In this document: piece after piece, positions 62,889 to 64,000 of the stretch | Position numbering within the stretch: position 1 is the first letter of the stretch | Layout of the letters: each line of letters starts with the position of its first letter | DNA from: Planctomycetaceae bacterium | GTDB taxonomy: Bacteria > Planctomycetota > Planctomycetia > Planctomycetales > Planctomycetaceae | Length of the DNA stretch: 64,000 nt | Direction: 5' to 3' | Assembly (NCBI GenBank): GCA_020426505.1 | Contig: JAGQPX010000059.1 | Location: forward strand, 1 to 64,000 | Translations under genes and position numbers: made by a program | Notes under the pieces: generated by a model | What the model was told of the DNA's origin: nothing | Seen by the model: the letters and a program-made list of their open reading frames with translations, nothing else | Databases searched by the model: none

Positions 62889-64000
62889 ATGTCCGAGACC
62901 AACACTCTCCACGCCGCCTTTGCCGGCCATGTTTCCTCTGCGCTCGATGCGCTGGAGGCAGCGGGCGCGCTGCCCGCCGGGCTGAACCGCGCAGCCATTA
63001 CCGTCGAGCCGCCGCGCGATCCGTCCCACGGCGATCTGGCCACCAACGCCGCGATGGTGCTGGCCAAGCCTGCGGGCATGAAGCCGCGCGACCTGGCCGA
63101 GGGGCTGGTGGCGGAGCTGGCGAAGCTGCCGCAGGTGACGGGCGCCGAGATCGCCGGTCCGGGGTTCATCAACCTTCGCCTCTCGCGCGAGGCGTGGCTG
63201 GCCGAGCTGCGTGGCATTGCCACGACGGGCGCCGATTACGGCCGTTCGGCCGTGGGCGGCGGGACGACAGTCAATATCGAATACGTCTCCGCCAATCCCA
63301 CCGGGCCGATGCACATGGGGCATTGCCGGGGCGCTGTGGTGGGCGACGCGCTGGCGGCGTTGCTTGAGTTTTCCGGGCACAAGGTGGTGCGCGAATATTA
63401 CGTCAACGACGCCGGCGGGCAGGTCGACGTGCTCGCCCGCTCCGTACACCTGCGCTACCGCGAGGCGCTGGGCGAGGATATCGGCGAGATTCCGGAAGGG
63501 CTTTATCCGGGCGCCTACCTGGCACCGACAGGCCACCGATTGGCCACCCACTACGGCAGCAAGTTCGTCGATGCGCCCGAAAGCGACTGGCTGGTGCTGT
63601 TCCGCAAGGAAGCGGTGGCCGACATGATGGCGATGATCCGCGAGGATCTCGGCCTGCTCGGCATCCACCATGACATATTCTCTTCGGAAGCCGAACTCCA
63701 GGCAGCCGGCAAGCCCGCCGAGGCGGAGGCCTGGCTGCGCGAGCGCGACCTTGTCTACGACGGCATGCTCGAGGCGCCCAAGGGCAAGACGCCCGAGGAT
63801 TGGGAGCCGGTCGAACTGCCGCTGTTCCGCTCGACGAAGTTTGGCGACGATCAGGACCGGCCGATCAAGAAGTCTGACGGCAGCTGGACCTATTTTGGCG
63901 CCGATCTCGCCTATCACTACCAGAAGGCGCAATCGGCGGACGCCCTAGTGGACATCTGGGGCGCGGACCACGCGGGCACCGTCAAGCGCATCAAGGCAGC
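62889..64000 (+). CDS. argS: Arginyl-tRNA synthetase, 3' end beyond window
   Basis: The gene runs off the right edge, with 370 codons seen. The product starts MSETNTLHAAFAGHVSSALD and has the N-terminal tRNA-recognition part (DPSHGDLATNAAMVLAKPAG), then VSANPTGPMHMGHCRGAVVG with the class I HIGH motif as HMGH, and YYVNDAGGQVDVLARS. ArgRS charges tRNA-Arg. The strong G+C bias at third positions and the wording fit alphaproteobacteria (Sphingomonadales-like). It is divergent from the phosphotransferase gene, with 121 bases between starts. The KMSKS region would lie outside the window. Confidence 0.95.
   Translation, partial: MSETNTLHAAFAGHVSSALDALEAAGALPAGLNRAAITVEPPRDPSHGDLATNAAMVLAKPAGMKPRDLAEGLVAELAKLPQVTGAEIAGPGFINLRLSREAWLAELRGIATTGADYGRSAVGGGTTVNIEYVSANPTGPMHMGHCRGAVVGDALAALLEFSGHKVVREYYVNDAGGQVDVLARSVHLRYREALGEDIGEIPEGLYPGAYLAPTGHRLATHYGSKFVDAPESDWLVLFRKEAVADMMAMIREDLGLLGIHHDIFSSEAELQAAGKPAEAEAWLRERDLVYDGMLEAPKGKTPEDWEPVELPLFRSTKFGDDQDRPIKKSDGSWTYFGADLAYHYQKAQSADALVDIWGADHAGTVKRIKA

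Noticed and set aside
62856-63932. A 358-codon open frame on the minus strand covering argS
   Set aside because: It lies entirely opposite the recognisable argS coding sequence; long antisense frames are expected in G+C-rich DNA, and its translation shows no domain.
61150-64000. Horizontal transfer of an alphaproteobacterial segment into the planctomycete
   Set aside because: Transfer ending exactly inside a conserved housekeeping gene, producing an in-frame hybrid at a universal motif, with no mobile element, is less likely than a contig chimera. It cannot be excluded without read data.

Overview
Two organisms appear to be present. Positions 1 to about 61,100 look like one continuous stretch of a planctomycete chromosome. 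The signs are an exosortase U homologue, a DUF6807 (PmoA-like) protein, archaeal/eukaryal-type prolyl-tRNA synthetase, many exported proteins of unknown function, outer-membrane/LPS genes (metal-dependent kdsA, Wzm/Wzt-type ABC exporter) and several families of short dispersed palindromes. Positions from about 61,150 to 64,000 are visibly richer in G+C and carry alphaproteobacterial-looking genes (5' part of miaB, an aminoglycoside-phosphotransferase-like protein, 5' part of argS). The switch falls inside the conserved radical-SAM cysteine motif of miaB, so the most economical reading is a chimeric metagenome contig joined at a conserved gene, not a transfer event.

Layout. 1-4.8 kb: end of a small exported protein, a REP-like palindrome, a Tat-exported unknown, panD, and a convergent O-antigen-type ABC exporter pair. 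5.2-14.5 kb: a signalling block with an HPt protein, an HD-GYP response regulator, a methyltransferase resembling 3-hydroxypalmitate methyl ester synthases, and a 2018-residue hybrid of pseudokinase, AAA-type ATPase, TPR, GAF, histidine kinase and two receivers. 14.5-20.8 kb: a small membrane protein, an ABC-2 transporter pair whose permease carries a propeller-like domain, proS, and a membrane protein. 21-27.9 kb: KaiC/RecA-like ATPase, exported Ig-like protein, three tandem tatA-like genes, PQQ-type propeller protein and HEAT-repeat protein. 28-34.9 kb: a surface protein (predicted beta-barrel plus beta-helix), exosortase U, a TPR membrane protein and a small secreted protein with a strong terminator.

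35-40.8 kb: methyltransferase and glycosyltransferase (overlapping), DUF6807 protein, LURP-one-like protein, GH10-like protein. 41-51.3 kb: housekeeping genes in short overlapping runs: purC and a HAD-like protein lacking the nucleophile, zinc ribbon protein, mog, DUF1499-hemC-DUF502 cluster, comF, PSP1/RicT-like, sugar isomerase-like, lipoprotein, Trm112-like protein, exported methyltransferase. 51.4-61.1 kb: enolase-superfamily enzyme, HAD hydrolase, kdsA, a large lipoprotein, an SBF-type transporter, a three-gene ATPase/DUF3592 operon, a GNAT acetyltransferase and the 3' two-thirds of a planctomycete miaB.

No rRNA, tRNA, CRISPR array, insertion sequence or prophage was seen. Start codons were chosen by eye from ribosome-binding sites, signal peptides and family starts; several remain ambiguous and are marked. 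All family assignments are from recognition of motifs, not searches.
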